Of a stretch of DNA of 36,009 bases, positions 9,165-17,673 are shown in pieces. The notes beneath the pieces were generated by a model. That model did no database searches and was not told where the DNA came from. It saw only the letters and a list, made by a program, of their open reading frames with translations. Source of the stretch: an uncultured Duncaniella sp. Its GTDB lineage: Bacteria > Bacteroidota > Bacteroidia > Bacteroidales > Muribaculaceae. Both the position numbers and the translations under genes were made by a program. The stretch is taken from contig CAJUKP010000024.1 in assembly GCA_910587165.1 (NCBI GenBank), forward strand, positions 1 through 36,009, given 5' to 3'. Within the stretch, counting starts at the first letter, position 1, and each line of letters starts with the position of its first letter.

Positions 9165-11519
9165 ATGAAACACAGATACTATTTTCTTCCCTTTATGCTC
9201 CCGGTGGCTCTCGGTGCCCATAGTGAGCTTGTGATCAATGAGATCATGCAGTCGAACATCGACTGTATCATGGATGATGCCAATGAATTTCCGGATTCGT
9301 GGGTGGAGCTCTACAACAGCGGTGATGCCGCCGTTGACCTCTCGGCCTACAGGATCGGGGTGAAGACCGCAAAGAAGGCATGGCCGTTACCGTCACGCAC
9401 GGTCAACCCCGGAGAGTATGTGGTGGTCTGGTGTGACAAAGCTGAGGAGCTCGGCGGTCTGCACACCGATTTCCGTCTGGATTCCGGAAAGGATTCCAAG
9501 GTATATCTCTTCAGGAACGGAGATGTGGTGGACTGCATCGAGGGGCTTGCCAAACAGCCCGCGCCAAACATTGCGTATGGACGTGTGACCGACGGGGCCG
9601 ATGTATGGGGCTATCAGGCGGTGCCGACTCCCGGAAGTGCTAATACGGGCAAGGTGTGTGATGAGATTCTCCCCGAGCCTGTGTTCTCTGTCGCAGGTCG
9701 TGTGTCATCCGAGCCTTTCACTCTCAGTATCAGTGTCCCTGACAATGCTCCGGCCGGGACAGTGGTGCGTTATACCGTGGACGGCAGAGAACCGACCCGG
9801 TCATCGAGGGGAGGCGGCGAGGCCATAGCCATCAATTCTACAACGACCGTGAGGGCGGTGCTCATGTGTGACGGATATCTTTCGCCGCGTTCAACCACAC
9901 AGAGCTATATTTTCCTTCCACGCGAGATGACACTGCCGGTAATCTCGATGGTGACTGACAGAAATTATTTCTTCGACAGAAATACAGGCATATACGTAGA
10001 TCCCAACTACAAGCAGAACTGGCGCCGTCCCGTGAATGTGGAGCTATTTGCCGCGCCGGGAGAGGAGGCTGTGATCAATCAGCTTTGCGAGACCCGTATC
10101 AAGGGTGGAGCATCGCGCGATGCCGCTCTCAAGTCGATGGTGCTGTATGCCAACAAACGTTTCGGTACAAAACGGCTCGAATATGAGTTCTTTCCCGGGG
10201 AAGCACCCGGACTTACCGACTGGAAGAGTATGGATCTTCGCAATGCGGGCAATGATTTCGATTATCTCTATTTCCGCGATGCTGTGATACAGCGCATGAT
10301 GGGTATGCACACCGATCTCGACTGGCAACCGTGGCAACCGGCTATTTTCATGCTCAATGGTGAATACAGGGGTATCCTGAACATACGTCCCCGTTCGAAT
10401 GAGGATCATATCTACACCTTCTATGACGGACTCGAGGATATAGATATGTTCGAGAACTGGTGGGAGCTCAAGGAAGGAACAAGGGATAATCTTGACCGAT
10501 TCACGGAGTTTTACAACCAAAAGGGGCATACTCTCGAGGAATATGAGGAATGGATGGACACAAGGGAGTTCGCCAACCTTATGATCATGAACCTCATATA
10601 TGACAACCGGGATTTCCCGGGCAACAATATAGTGATGTGGCGTCCGGTTGAAGGTGGCCGATGGAGATGGATCGCAAAGGACACCGACTTCGGTCTCGGA
10701 CTCTACGGAAAGTCATACGCTTATAACAATCTGGAGTGGATCTATGATCCGGACTATGACAAGGACTTCGCATGGGCAAACAAATGGGAGCATACCCGTC
10801 TGTTCCGCCGGTTGATGGATATCGACGCGTTCAGAGAGGACTTTATAGACCGCTGTGCCGTCTATATGGGCGATTTTCTCAATGCTCGGGTCACTAATGC
10901 CGAGCTTGACCGGATGTATTCAGTCATCAGACACGAGTATCCGCATCACCGGAAGCTTTTCAATGAGTGGTGGCCGAATTACTCTGACGAACTTTCACAG
11001 GCAAAACGATGGATGGAGCAGCGGGTGCCGTATTTCTATGGCATAATGTCTGATTTTTTCAAGCTCGGCAAGGATGTCGGACTCACGGTAGACAAGGACA
11101 GGAGGGATGATGTCAGTCTCACTGTGAACGGTATCGGCATGACATCAAGGTATTATGACGGACGTTTCTTTGCCGGTCGCCGGCTGCATATCTCGGCCAG
11201 TTGCGCTGACGGATCGAAGGCGGTGACAGCCTGGAAGGTGACAGTGACCAACGGACAGCAGAGCTCGACGGTTGAATATCCCGGTTCTGAACTTGTGATG
11301 GATATGCCCGAGGGTGACAGTGTGGCTGTCAGCAGTGTGATGGGAGAGAGCGGAATAGAAGATATCGAGACCGGTCCTGACATTCACTCACCGGTTGAGA
11401 TTTATGATATTTCCGGCCGTTTCGTCGGACGCTTCACCTCGATGGACGAGGCTTCGCTGACCCCGGGCATCTATATTGTCAGACAGGGTGGCCGGAGCAT
11501 GAAACTCGCTGTGGGATGA
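9165..11519 (+). CDS. Secreted CotH-kinase protein with lamin-tail domain and T9SS-like C-terminus
   Basis: The protein has 784 residues. After a signal peptide (about 1-18) comes a lamin-tail domain (LVINEIMQSN...DSWVELYNSGDAAVDLSAYRI, about 20-155). Next is a beta-sandwich like the chitobiase C-terminal domain (VRYTVDGREPTRS, about 170-250). The CotH kinase-like domain spans about 255-630 and includes the core residues DNRDFPGNN (480-488) and KDTDFG with Asp506 and Asp508. The last 45 residues (VEIYDISGRFVGRF...LTPGIYIVRQGG) resemble a type IX secretion sorting domain. CotH-type proteins phosphorylate secreted proteins in Bacillus spores, but the role in Bacteroidetes is unknown. A bidirectional terminator follows. 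Confidence 0.88.
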   Translation: MKHRYYFLPFMLPVALGAHSELVINEIMQSNIDCIMDDANEFPDSWVELYNSGDAAVDLSAYRIGVKTAKKAWPLPSRTVNPGEYVVVWCDKAEELGGLHTDFRLDSGKDSKVYLFRNGDVVDCIEGLAKQPAPNIAYGRVTDGADVWGYQAVPTPGSANTGKVCDEILPEPVFSVAGRVSSEPFTLSISVPDNAPAGTVVRYTVDGREPTRSSRGGGEAIAINSTTTVRAVLMCDGYLSPRSTTQSYIFLPREMTLPVISMVTDRNYFFDRNTGIYVDPNYKQNWRRPVNVELFAAPGEEAVINQLCETRIKGGASRDAALKSMVLYANKRFGTKRLEYEFFPGEAPGLTDWKSMDLRNAGNDFDYLYFRDAVIQRMMGMHTDLDWQPWQPAIFMLNGEYRGILNIRPRSNEDHIYTFYDGLEDIDMFENWWELKEGTRDNLDRFTEFYNQKGHTLEEYEEWMDTREFANLMIMNLIYDNRDFPGNNIVMWRPVEGGRWRWIAKDTDFGLGLYGKSYAYNNLEWIYDPDYDKDFAWANKWEHTRLFRRLMDIDAFREDFIDRCAVYMGDFLNARVTNAELDRMYSVIRHEYPHHRKLFNEWWPNYSDELSQAKRWMEQRVPYFYGIMSDFFKLGKDVGLTVDKDRRDDVSLTVNGIGMTSRYYDGRFFAGRRLHISASCADGSKAVTAWKVTVTNGQQSSTVEYPGSELVMDMPEGDSVAVSSVMGESGIEDIETGPDIHSPVEIYDISGRFVGRFTSMDEASLTPGIYIVRQGGRSMKLAVG

Positions 11520-11544
11520 TGAGCAGACACGGATAGAAAAAGAT

Positions 11545-11581
11545 AACCCTCCCGTCACGATCAGAGAGTGACGGGAGGGTT
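11545..11581. terminator. Bidirectional terminator between the CotH gene and the barrel gene
   Basis: Perfect 14-bp arms AACCCTCCCGTCAC (11545-11558) and GTGACGGGAGGGTT (11568-11581) have a 9-base loop. GTCTTTT follows on the plus strand and a T-rich stretch (ATCTTTTTC) on the minus strand, so it can serve both convergent genes. Confidence 0.87.
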
Positions 11582-11616
11582 GTCTTTTGCTGAATCCTTT
11601 CAGTTCTTGCTACTGC

Positions 11617-12156
11617 TTAGAATGTGTAGAAGAAACCGAGCTGGAGGTTGTTGCCTGTGAAACGGAGACCCCAGCCTTCGTCATAGCCGGCAGCCTTGGC
11701 GGCATCGTTGGCACCCTCATAGCCGAGGAAACCGAACTTGGCCACGAGAGAAACCTTCTCGCTTACAGCGAAAGCAACACCGGGCTTGAAGCCGATACCG
11801 AAAGTGGTTGCGGTGTCAGAGTCGCCGCCGTCCCAGGAGGTCTTGCCTGCGAATACGTTGAAACCACCGTCAACGAAAAGGCTTACGATACCACTCTTGA
11901 GGTAGGTGTAACGGAGGTAGGGAGCGATACCGAAGAGGTTGTTGTTGACGCCATGCTCGTGTCTGTGGTTCCAACCGATCTCGGTGCCTACGAGCAGTTT
12001 GTCGCTCAGGGTGTAGGATACTTCGGGCATGATGGTGAGGGTGGTCTCATGTTCTGAACCGTTACGCCAGGCGTTTACTGTTCCACCTACGTGGATCTGA
12101 GCTGAAGCTGAGATGGCCATCACGGCGAGGAGTGCGAGGGCAAAAATCTTTTTCAT
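11617..12156 (-). CDS. Small outer-membrane beta-barrel protein
   Basis: The protein has 179 residues. A signal peptide (MKKIFALALLAVMAISASAQ) precedes alternating amphipathic beta strands such as TIMPEVSYTLSDKLLVGTEIGW, FGIAPYLRYTYLKSGIVSLFVDGG and VAFAVSEKVSLVAKFGFLGY. It ends in LQLGFFYTF with the terminal Phe typical of barrel proteins. The size suits an eight-stranded barrel of the OmpW/OmpA-like porin-family type. Such proteins are often abundant structural or small-solute proteins, and no specific role can be assigned. It is divergent from malQ and has its own promoter with a repeat-rich leader. Confidence 0.85.
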   Translation of the reverse strand: MKKIFALALLAVMAISASAQIHVGGTVNAWRNGSEHETTLTIMPEVSYTLSDKLLVGTEIGWNHRHEHGVNNNLFGIAPYLRYTYLKSGIVSLFVDGGFNVFAGKTSWDGGDSDTATTFGIGFKPGVAFAVSEKVSLVAKFGFLGYEGANDAAKAAGYDEGWGLRFTGNNLQLGFFYTF

Positions 12157-12162
12157 CGTTAG

Positions 12163-12200
12163 TTGAATTTATTGAAATTTGTTGAAATGTGTTGAAGTTT
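12163..12200 (-). repeat. Four short tandem repeats in the 5' leader of the barrel gene
   Basis: On the plus strand the unit is roughly GTTGAAATTT, present at 12162-12170, 12171-12180, 12181-12190 and 12191-12200 with one or two changes each. The stretch fills the space between the predicted transcription start (near 12200) and the ATG at 12156. Confidence 0.6.
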
Positions 12201-12206
12201 GCACCG

Positions 12207-12237
12207 CAAAGGTATGTATAATTTTCTGAATGACAAT
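12207..12237 (-). promoter_or_regulatory. Promoter of the beta-barrel gene
   Basis: On the minus strand ATTG (12234-12237), a one-base variant of the -33 TTTG, is followed after 19 bases by TACCTTTG (12207-12214). Confidence 0.75.
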
Positions 12238-12274
12238 AAAAATTAGGAAAAATTTTATAACAGTAGTTAATATT

Positions 12275-12335
12275 ATGTTGTATAACATGGTTTTACAACA
12301 TCTGGTGTAAGACCGATGCCGATGTTGTAAAACAT
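12275..12335. promoter_or_regulatory. Cluster of three copies of a 14-bp palindrome, probable operators of malQ
   Basis: Copy 1 is ATGTTGTATAACAT (12275-12288). Copy 3 is ATGTTGTAAAACAT (12322-12335). Copy 2 (12287-12301), read on the minus strand, is ATGTTGTAAAACCAT, with one extra base. Copies 1 and 3 have five-base inverted arms ATGTT/AACAT. Copy 3 ends 11 bases before the malQ -33 box, a typical activator position. The binding protein is unknown. Confidence 0.6.
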
Positions 12336-12346
12336 AGGCTTCCTCT

Positions 12347-12377
12347 TTTGCCATTAATGGGAAAAACGCTACCTTTG
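12347..12377 (+). promoter_or_regulatory. Promoter of malQ
   Basis: TTTG (12347-12350), a 19-base spacer and TACCTTTG (12370-12377) are a full match to the Bacteroidetes consensus, 33 bases before the ATG at 12411. This rules out the in-frame ATG at 12348 as start. Confidence 0.85.
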
Positions 12378-12410
12378 CAGGAAAATACCTATATTTATTA
12401 TATCATACTT

Positions 12411-15095
12411 ATGAAACTTACCTTTCAAGTCAACTACCGGACCCAATGGGGAGAATCATTGTATCTCACAGGCAGTCTTTCCGTGCTTGGAGAAAACAAT
12501 CCGGTTCTTGCCGTACCCATGACCCTTTCCGGAGAGGAGACATGGAGTGTCGACGTGGAAGTGCCGGAATCGGTCGACGTTTTCACTTACAACTATATAG
12601 TGCGTCACGACGATGCAGATACCGTGCGTCGCGAGTGGGGCAAGCCCAGACGGTTCGAGCTCAAGGAAGATGTGAGACACTATCATATTTTTGACCGTTG
12701 GCAGGATCAGCCGTGGGATAAACCTTATTACAGCGCCGCCTTCACCGATTGCATCCTGCACCGTCCTGAGCGGTGCGCGGCAGTGAGACCCGAGGCCGGA
12801 ATGCTCACCCTCTGTGTAGATGCACCTATGGTGATGCCTGACGAGGCTGTGGCCGTGAGTGGCGAAGGTGATGTGATGGGAGCATGGGATCCCTTGAAAG
12901 CATTGGTTATGAGCGATGCGGACTATCCTACATGGAAGGTCAATTTCCCGATCCAGTCACTCGAGACCGAGACAGAATATAAATTCCTTATAATAAAGAA
13001 ATCGACAGGCCAGGTAGTGGCCTGGGAGGGCCGGGATAACCGCCGGTTCGCCATTCCTCTCCCCGCTGACCCCTCGGTGAGCATGATTGATGCCGGACAG
13101 CGTCTTGTGAACCCCCTCACCCCCTGGCGGGGTGCCGGTGTGGCCATCCCGGTGTTCTCGCTGCGGTCTGACGATGATTTCGGTGTGGGTGATTTCATGG
13201 ATCTGAAGCTGATGGTGGATTGGGCTGTGAAAACAGGTCAGAATTTCGTGCAGGTGCTTCCGATCAACGATACCACCATGACCGGAACGTGGACCGACTC
13301 ATATCCTTACAATGCAAACTCCACGTTTGCCCTGCATCCCATGTATCTGCGTCTGCAGGCCATGGGCACTCTTGCCGATCCGGAACGCCGCCGTTATTTC
13401 AATGACCTTGGACGCGAACTGAATCTGCTCCCTCAGGTTGATTATGAGAGAGTCAACAACGCCAAGCGTGAATACACGCGCGAACTTTTCGCCCAGGACG
13501 GTGAGGCTCTCATGCAGACAGACGCGTTCCGCGAGTTTGTGGACACCAATGCCGGATGGCTCACACCTTATGCGGCTTTCTGTGTGCTGCGTGATCTCAA
13601 CGGTACCCCCGACATGAGCAAGTGGGGCGAGTATGCCGAATACAGGCCTGAGATGCTCGAGGGTTTCATTCGCGACCATGAGAAGGATATCAACTATGTG
13701 TATTACATTCAGTATCATCTTGACCGCCAGATGCGTGAGGTGCATGACTATGCACGTGCCCACGGAGTGGCCATAAAGGGTGATATTCCCATCGGAATCT
13801 CCCGCCATAGTGTCGATGCGTGGATATCGCCGCGACTGTTCAACCTCGATTGCCAAGCCGGAGCTCCGCCGGACGACTTCTCTGTGCTGGGACAGAACTG
13901 GGGATTCCCCACCTACAACTGGGAGGAGATGTCGAAGGACGGATTTGCATGGTGGAAGGCCCGCTTCACCAAGATGGCCGAGTATTTCGATGCCTACCGC
14001 ATAGATCATGTGCTCGGTTTCTTCAGGATATGGCAGATTCCGATGGAGGCTGTGCACGGTCTGCTCGGAGTGTTCAACCGCGCGCTTCCGTTCTCGCCTG
14101 ACGAGCTCCGCAATTCATACGACTTCTGGCTTGATGTCGACCGCCATACCCGTCCGTATATCTACGACTGGATGATAGGTGATTTCTTCGGTGAGTGGAC
14201 CGATGAGTGCCGCGAGCGTTATCTTGTCGACGAAGGTTACGGCCGCTACCGTCTGCGTGACGAGTTCGACACCCAACGCAAGGTGGTAGACTATTTCGCA
14301 TCAAAGGACAAGGACGAGAAGAACGAGCGTATCTGCAATGCTTTGCTCGGACTGATAGACGACGTCCTGTTTATCGAGGATCCATACGAGAAGGGTAAGT
14401 ATCATCCCCGTATCTCGGCACAGTTCACCTATCAGTACCGTTCGTTAAATGACTATGAGAAATGGTGTTTCAACCGTCTCTACAACGACTTCTTCTACCG
14501 TCGCAACAATGATTTCTGGTATGGCAAGGCCATGTGGAAGATGCCGCCGCTCATCGACGCGACCGATATGCTCGTGTGTGCCGAGGATCTCGGCATGATC
14601 CCTGCCTGTGTGCCAGCTGTGATGCAGGCCCTTGAGATTCTCGTGCTCGAGATCCAGCGTATGCCTAAGGATCCGCAGGCCACATTCGGAAATACATGGA
14701 ACTATCCGTATTATTCCGTATGCACCACTTCCACCCACGACATGGATGGCATACGCCGGTGGTGGGAAGCCGATCCGGCAATGACACAGCGGTTCTACAA
14801 CGAGGTGCTCCAGCAGCCGGGTGAGGCACCCGCATTTGCCGAGCCGTGGATATGCGAGAGGATTCTCGACCTGCACCTCAAGTCACCCTCCATGCTGTGC
14901 ATACTTCCGCTTCAGGATTGGTTGTCGGTGGATGGTGTCCTGCGCCGTCAGGATCCGCGTGAGGAACTCATAAACATCCCTGCCAATCCCCGCCACTACT
15001 GGCGCTACCGTATGCATCTGACGCTCGGACAGCTTTGCGGAGAGACGGAGTTCAACAACCACATCCGCAATCTCGTCACCGGAAGCGGTCGCTGA
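12411..15095 (+). CDS. malQ: 4-alpha-glucanotransferase (amylomaltase), DPE2 type with two starch-binding domains
   Basis: The protein has 894 residues, much longer than the roughly 500-residue classical MalQ. Two N-terminal CBM20-like domains (about 1-100 and 115-235) are followed by a GH77 catalytic domain starting near WRGAGVAIPVFSLRSDDDFGVGDF. A large insertion splits the catalytic domain, as in plant DPE2 and Bacteroides homologues. Expected catalytic residues are Asp532 (YRIDHVLGFFR), Glu725 (CAEDLG) and Asp777 (TSTHDMD). The enzyme moves alpha-1,4-glucan segments between maltodextrins in the cytoplasm, releasing glucose, for maltodextrin or glycogen turnover. It lacks a signal peptide. 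No other starch genes are next to it, so it stands alone with its own promoter and operator cluster. Confidence 0.95.
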   Translation: MKLTFQVNYRTQWGESLYLTGSLSVLGENNPVLAVPMTLSGEETWSVDVEVPESVDVFTYNYIVRHDDADTVRREWGKPRRFELKEDVRHYHIFDRWQDQPWDKPYYSAAFTDCILHRPERCAAVRPEAGMLTLCVDAPMVMPDEAVAVSGEGDVMGAWDPLKALVMSDADYPTWKVNFPIQSLETETEYKFLIIKKSTGQVVAWEGRDNRRFAIPLPADPSVSMIDAGQRLVNPLTPWRGAGVAIPVFSLRSDDDFGVGDFMDLKLMVDWAVKTGQNFVQVLPINDTTMTGTWTDSYPYNANSTFALHPMYLRLQAMGTLADPERRRYFNDLGRELNLLPQVDYERVNNAKREYTRELFAQDGEALMQTDAFREFVDTNAGWLTPYAAFCVLRDLNGTPDMSKWGEYAEYRPEMLEGFIRDHEKDINYVYYIQYHLDRQMREVHDYARAHGVAIKGDIPIGISRHSVDAWISPRLFNLDCQAGAPPDDFSVLGQNWGFPTYNWEEMSKDGFAWWKARFTKMAEYFDAYRIDHVLGFFRIWQIPMEAVHGLLGVFNRALPFSPDELRNSYDFWLDVDRHTRPYIYDWMIGDFFGEWTDECRERYLVDEGYGRYRLRDEFDTQRKVVDYFASKDKDEKNERICNALLGLIDDVLFIEDPYEKGKYHPRISAQFTYQYRSLNDYEKWCFNRLYNDFFYRRNNDFWYGKAMWKMPPLIDATDMLVCAEDLGMIPACVPAVMQALEILVLEIQRMPKDPQATFGNTWNYPYYSVCTTSTHDMDGIRRWWEADPAMTQRFYNEVLQQPGEAPAFAEPWICERILDLHLKSPSMLCILPLQDWLSVDGVLRRQDPREELINIPANPRHYWRYRMHLTLGQLCGETEFNNHIRNLVTGSGR

Positions 15096-15123
15096 TCACT
15101 GATTGCAGAATGGTGAAAAAATA

Positions 15124-15167
15124 AGGAGGCTGAGGGCCACGGAATGACATCCGGCTTTCAGCCTCCT
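15124..15167. terminator. Hairpin after malQ, possible terminator
   Basis: Ten-bp arms AGGAGGCTGA (15124-15133) and TCAGCCTCCT (15158-15167) enclose 24 bases. There is no U-tract on the plus side. On the minus strand the stem is followed by TTATTTTTTC, so it would work better against antisense transcription. Confidence 0.45.
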
Positions 15168-15302
15168 GAATATTGGTTCCAAACAATAGTATCGCGTGTG
15201 GTGTTATAGAATTGTTACTTGTCCGGCCACGCTTGACTGACGAACTATATGTGTCATCTTGCCGGATCAATAGACGATTGATAACCCCTTAATTTTCAGA
15301 TT

Positions 15303-15467
15303 ATGGAAAAATACGTATGCGAAGTTTGCGATTGGGTCTATGACCCCGCGATCGGTGATCCCGAACACGGAATCGCCCCCGGTACCTCATTTGCCGATAT
15401 TCCCGACGACTGGGTATGTCCGCTCTGTGGAGTAGGCAAGGACCAGTTTGTCCTTGTCGAGGAATAG
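15303..15467 (+). CDS. Rubredoxin
   Basis: The protein has 54 residues, the standard rubredoxin length. It begins MEKYVCEVCDWVYDP and carries the two iron-binding knuckles CEVC (Cys6, Cys9) and CPLCG (Cys39, Cys42), with conserved GTSFADIPDDWVCP between them. Rubredoxin is a one-iron electron carrier, in anaerobes often feeding peroxide- or oxygen-detoxifying enzymes such as rubrerythrin. No partner gene is adjacent. No clear TAnnTTTG promoter is visible in the 135 bases upstream, so its expression signal is not identified. A hairpin follows the stop. Confidence 0.96.
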   Translation: MEKYVCEVCDWVYDPAIGDPEHGIAPGTSFADIPDDWVCPLCGVGKDQFVLVEE

Positions 15468-15498
15468 GAGGCAATTCTTTTGTGCCGCTTCCATAGTC

Positions 15499-15539
15499 AA
15501 TCCCCGTGTCCGGAGATCTTCATGTCCGGTGCGGGGGTT
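15499..15539. terminator. Probable bidirectional terminator between rubredoxin and the GNAT gene
   Basis: AATCCCCG...CCGG (15499-15513) can pair with CCGG...CGGGGGTT (15526-15539), leaving a small bulge and a 12-base loop. GTCTTG follows. It lies between two convergent genes. Confidence 0.5.
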
Positions 15540-15558
15540 GTCTTGTGTCATGATCACT

Positions 15559-16407
15559 TCACAGTGTGAGTCTCATCTCGAATTGCGGTAGAGCCTCAGG
15601 GAGATTTATGGCTTCGAGGAAACGGTGGAGCGATGTGCAGTCAGAGCTGACATTCAGCATCTTGACAGTCTCGCATCGGATCTGCCGTACAGCTTCGTCC
15701 ATCATGGCGGAGCCTATGCCTCTGCGGCGAAGATGGGGCGCCACTATAAGACGGGCTATATCGCCCGTGAAAGGATCGAACACGCAACATCCGGCCGTCT
15801 CGCCATTAAACCTGGCTGAGAGTATGACGAGCGAATCTGCCCCTCGTCTGATTGAAGCGATGCTGTTCTGCCATGACGGGCGGAATTCACACATTGTGTC
15901 GAGTGTTTCCACTATCCCGATCCCATCCGCCACTATTTCAGTCGTGCCCTGTGGTTGCCCGGAGAGTCTTAGCTCTCTTTTGTCGGCCTTGAAACAATCG
16001 TATTCAGCCGTGGTGTCGAATCCCTGTCGGCGGTAGAGGGATATGGCCGGCCCGTTGGATCTGAGCACTTCAAGAACGTAATGACTGATACCGGCCTCTC
16101 TCAGGACCGGAAGTGATGCGCTGAACAGTTGCCCGGCTATCCCTTTTCCTCTGTATCCCGGCAGTGTGCCTGTACCGCAATCATAGGCACACATCCTGTT
16201 GTCAAAAAGTCCTGTCCCGTTCAGTATGAAGGCTATCACAGAGCCGTTTTCAAAGGCTCCGAATGACAGTTCGGGGTTGTAACCGCGTCTTCTCAGCATC
16301 TCTCTGATTTCGTTGTTGCCGAAACTCACGGCATAGTCACTGAATGCTTCCTGAAAAGTGTTGATGACGCTGTCGGTGCTCAGATGGGTCAACGGGTGTA
16401 TTTCCAT
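15559..16407 (-). CDS. GNAT acetyltransferase with two tandem GNAT domains
   Basis: The protein has 282 residues. The N-terminal GNAT domain has the acetyl-CoA-binding loop GTLPGYRGKGIAGQLF (about 80-95) and the SNGPAISLYRRQGF segment (about 118-131). The second domain, from about 155, has IVAPHLRRRGIGSAMM (about 225-240), again the acetyl-CoA loop with the R/Q-x-x-G-x-G/A pattern. Tandem GNAT proteins acetylate amines on small molecules or proteins, and the substrate cannot be told. It lies 48 bases downstream of the membrane AraC gene on the same strand with no promoter visible between them, so co-transcription is likely. Confidence 0.88.
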   Translation of the reverse strand: MEIHPLTHLSTDSVINTFQEAFSDYAVSFGNNEIREMLRRRGYNPELSFGAFENGSVIAFILNGTGLFDNRMCAYDCGTGTLPGYRGKGIAGQLFSASLPVLREAGISHYVLEVLRSNGPAISLYRRQGFDTTAEYDCFKADKRELRLSGQPQGTTEIVADGIGIVETLDTMCEFRPSWQNSIASIRRGADSLVILSARFNGETAGCCVFDPFTGDIARLIVAPHLRRRGIGSAMMDEAVRQIRCETVKMLNVSSDCTSLHRFLEAINLPEALPQFEMRLTL

Positions 16408-16455
16408 AAGATGTTGGTTGAAAAAGGTGAACGGCAGGGCGGAATGACGTTGAGA

Positions 16456-17538
16456 TCATTTGTCAAGAAATGACCGTTTATATTCAGTTGGTGTCTGGCC
16501 GGTGTCATTTTTGAATAGTTTGCTGAAGTATGATGTGGAGGAAAATCCACATTGCCTGGAAATGTCGGCGAGAGTGAGTGACGGCTCCGCCACAAGGATG
16601 GAGCGCGCGAGCTCCAGACGCATACCGTTGATCCATGCGCTGAAACTGCAACGGTATCGTGTGTTGATATACGATGATATGTATGTGCGGTTGGTGCCGA
16701 TATGTCCGGCGAAACTCTCGAGGGTGATATGTTCGTTGCAGTATCCGCGGTCGGTGATCCATTGTTCGATCTTATCCACCAGGACACTGTCAAGTTCCTT
16801 GACAGGCGGTTCTTCAAGAGGATTCTCCGCCACGTATTGCACCGGGGAGAGATGCAGGGCATAGTTCTGCATGGAAATATATATGTAGATGAACACAAAT
16901 ATGCCTGTGGCCATGAGTGAGGCTATGCATATTTTGGGTAGGAATGTGAACACTCCACATAGGATTCCGAAGACAATCACACACCACGCGCTTTTGTGGA
17001 GCCATTCGATGAATGTGGCCGTGGCGTCGGCATACTCATTGTCGAGCTGCCGTCTGAGCTGCCGGTATGAGCGGAGAAAAACCCGGATAAGAATGAGAGC
17101 CTGAATCACAAACCAGCCCCCGAATGCGATGTGTATGGCAGGGCATAGGCCGGATGGTAGCGACAGGGTCACGGTCCATAGCAGGATGACATACGTGAAA
17201 TATGTGATGACATATCGTTTTATCCGTTCAGTGGAGCAGAAGGATGGTGAGAGGAGTGAAATGAACGAGCAACCGAAAAGGAACGCCGCGGCGAAATAAT
17301 AAGTGAGATTTATGGCGGTGGCAACGTTGGGCATCTCGGCTCTGAACGGATATGCTATGAAGGCTGAGATCCCGATGGCGTAGACGGCATAGCCCATGCC
17401 CAGTATGATCTTTGACCGGCGGTAGACATCGAATGTCTTTGTCTGTGGCGGCTTGACAAGGATCAGACACAATGCAAGCACGGCCGTGGTGACCGCGCCC
17501 GCGAGAATTGAGCCATTATAAAAGGATAAGTTCTCCAT
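16456..17538 (-). CDS. Membrane-anchored AraC-family regulator
   Basis: The protein has 360 residues. The first 225 or so contain about six hydrophobic segments, for example ILAGAVTTAVLALCLILV, INLTYYFAAAFLFGCSFISLL and ICIASLMATGIFVFIYIYI. The C-terminal 100 residues are an AraC DNA-binding domain: LESFAGHIGTNRTYISSYIN, then LADISRQCGFSSTSYFSKLFK and GQTPTEYKR. This fold is common in Bacteroidales, where the membrane part is thought to sense an envelope signal, though ligands are not known. It is divergent from the two GT-C-like genes across a 135-bp gap holding both promoters, so regulation of those genes is a reasonable guess. Confidence 0.88.
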   Translation of the reverse strand: MENLSFYNGSILAGAVTTAVLALCLILVKPPQTKTFDVYRRSKIILGMGYAVYAIGISAFIAYPFRAEMPNVATAINLTYYFAAAFLFGCSFISLLSPSFCSTERIKRYVITYFTYVILLWTVTLSLPSGLCPAIHIAFGGWFVIQALILIRVFLRSYRQLRRQLDNEYADATATFIEWLHKSAWCVIVFGILCGVFTFLPKICIASLMATGIFVFIYIYISMQNYALHLSPVQYVAENPLEEPPVKELDSVLVDKIEQWITDRGYCNEHITLESFAGHIGTNRTYISSYINTRYRCSFSAWINGMRLELARSILVAEPSLTLADISRQCGFSSTSYFSKLFKNDTGQTPTEYKRSFLDK

Positions 17539-17558
17539 TCAATGATGCATACGTATGA

Positions 17559-17566
17559 CAAAGTTA
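17559..17566 (-). promoter_or_regulatory. -7 element of the membrane AraC gene
   Basis: On the minus strand TAACTTTG matches TAnnTTTG, 20 bases before the ATG at 17538. No consensus -33 box is visible. Confidence 0.55.
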
Positions 17567-17640
17567 GCCATAAATTGCCAACGAGGAGAGAAAAACTGTA
17601 AAATTTATCATTTTGCAATGATATTTTCATACGGAAAGCG

Positions 17641-17648
17641 TAACTTTG
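17641..17648 (+). promoter_or_regulatory. -7 element of the GT-C-like gene pair
   Basis: TAACTTTG matches TAnnTTTG, 25 bases before the ATG at 17674. A TTTG at 17612-17615 is 25 bases upstream, further than usual. Confidence 0.6.
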
Positions 17649-17673
17649 CAGAGCTAACGACAAAAAAGACATT

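Noticed and set aside
11587..12057. 156-codon open frame on the plus strand
   Set aside because: It is the complement of the beta-barrel gene, which has a signal peptide, promoter and terminal Phe, and it begins within or right after the terminator.
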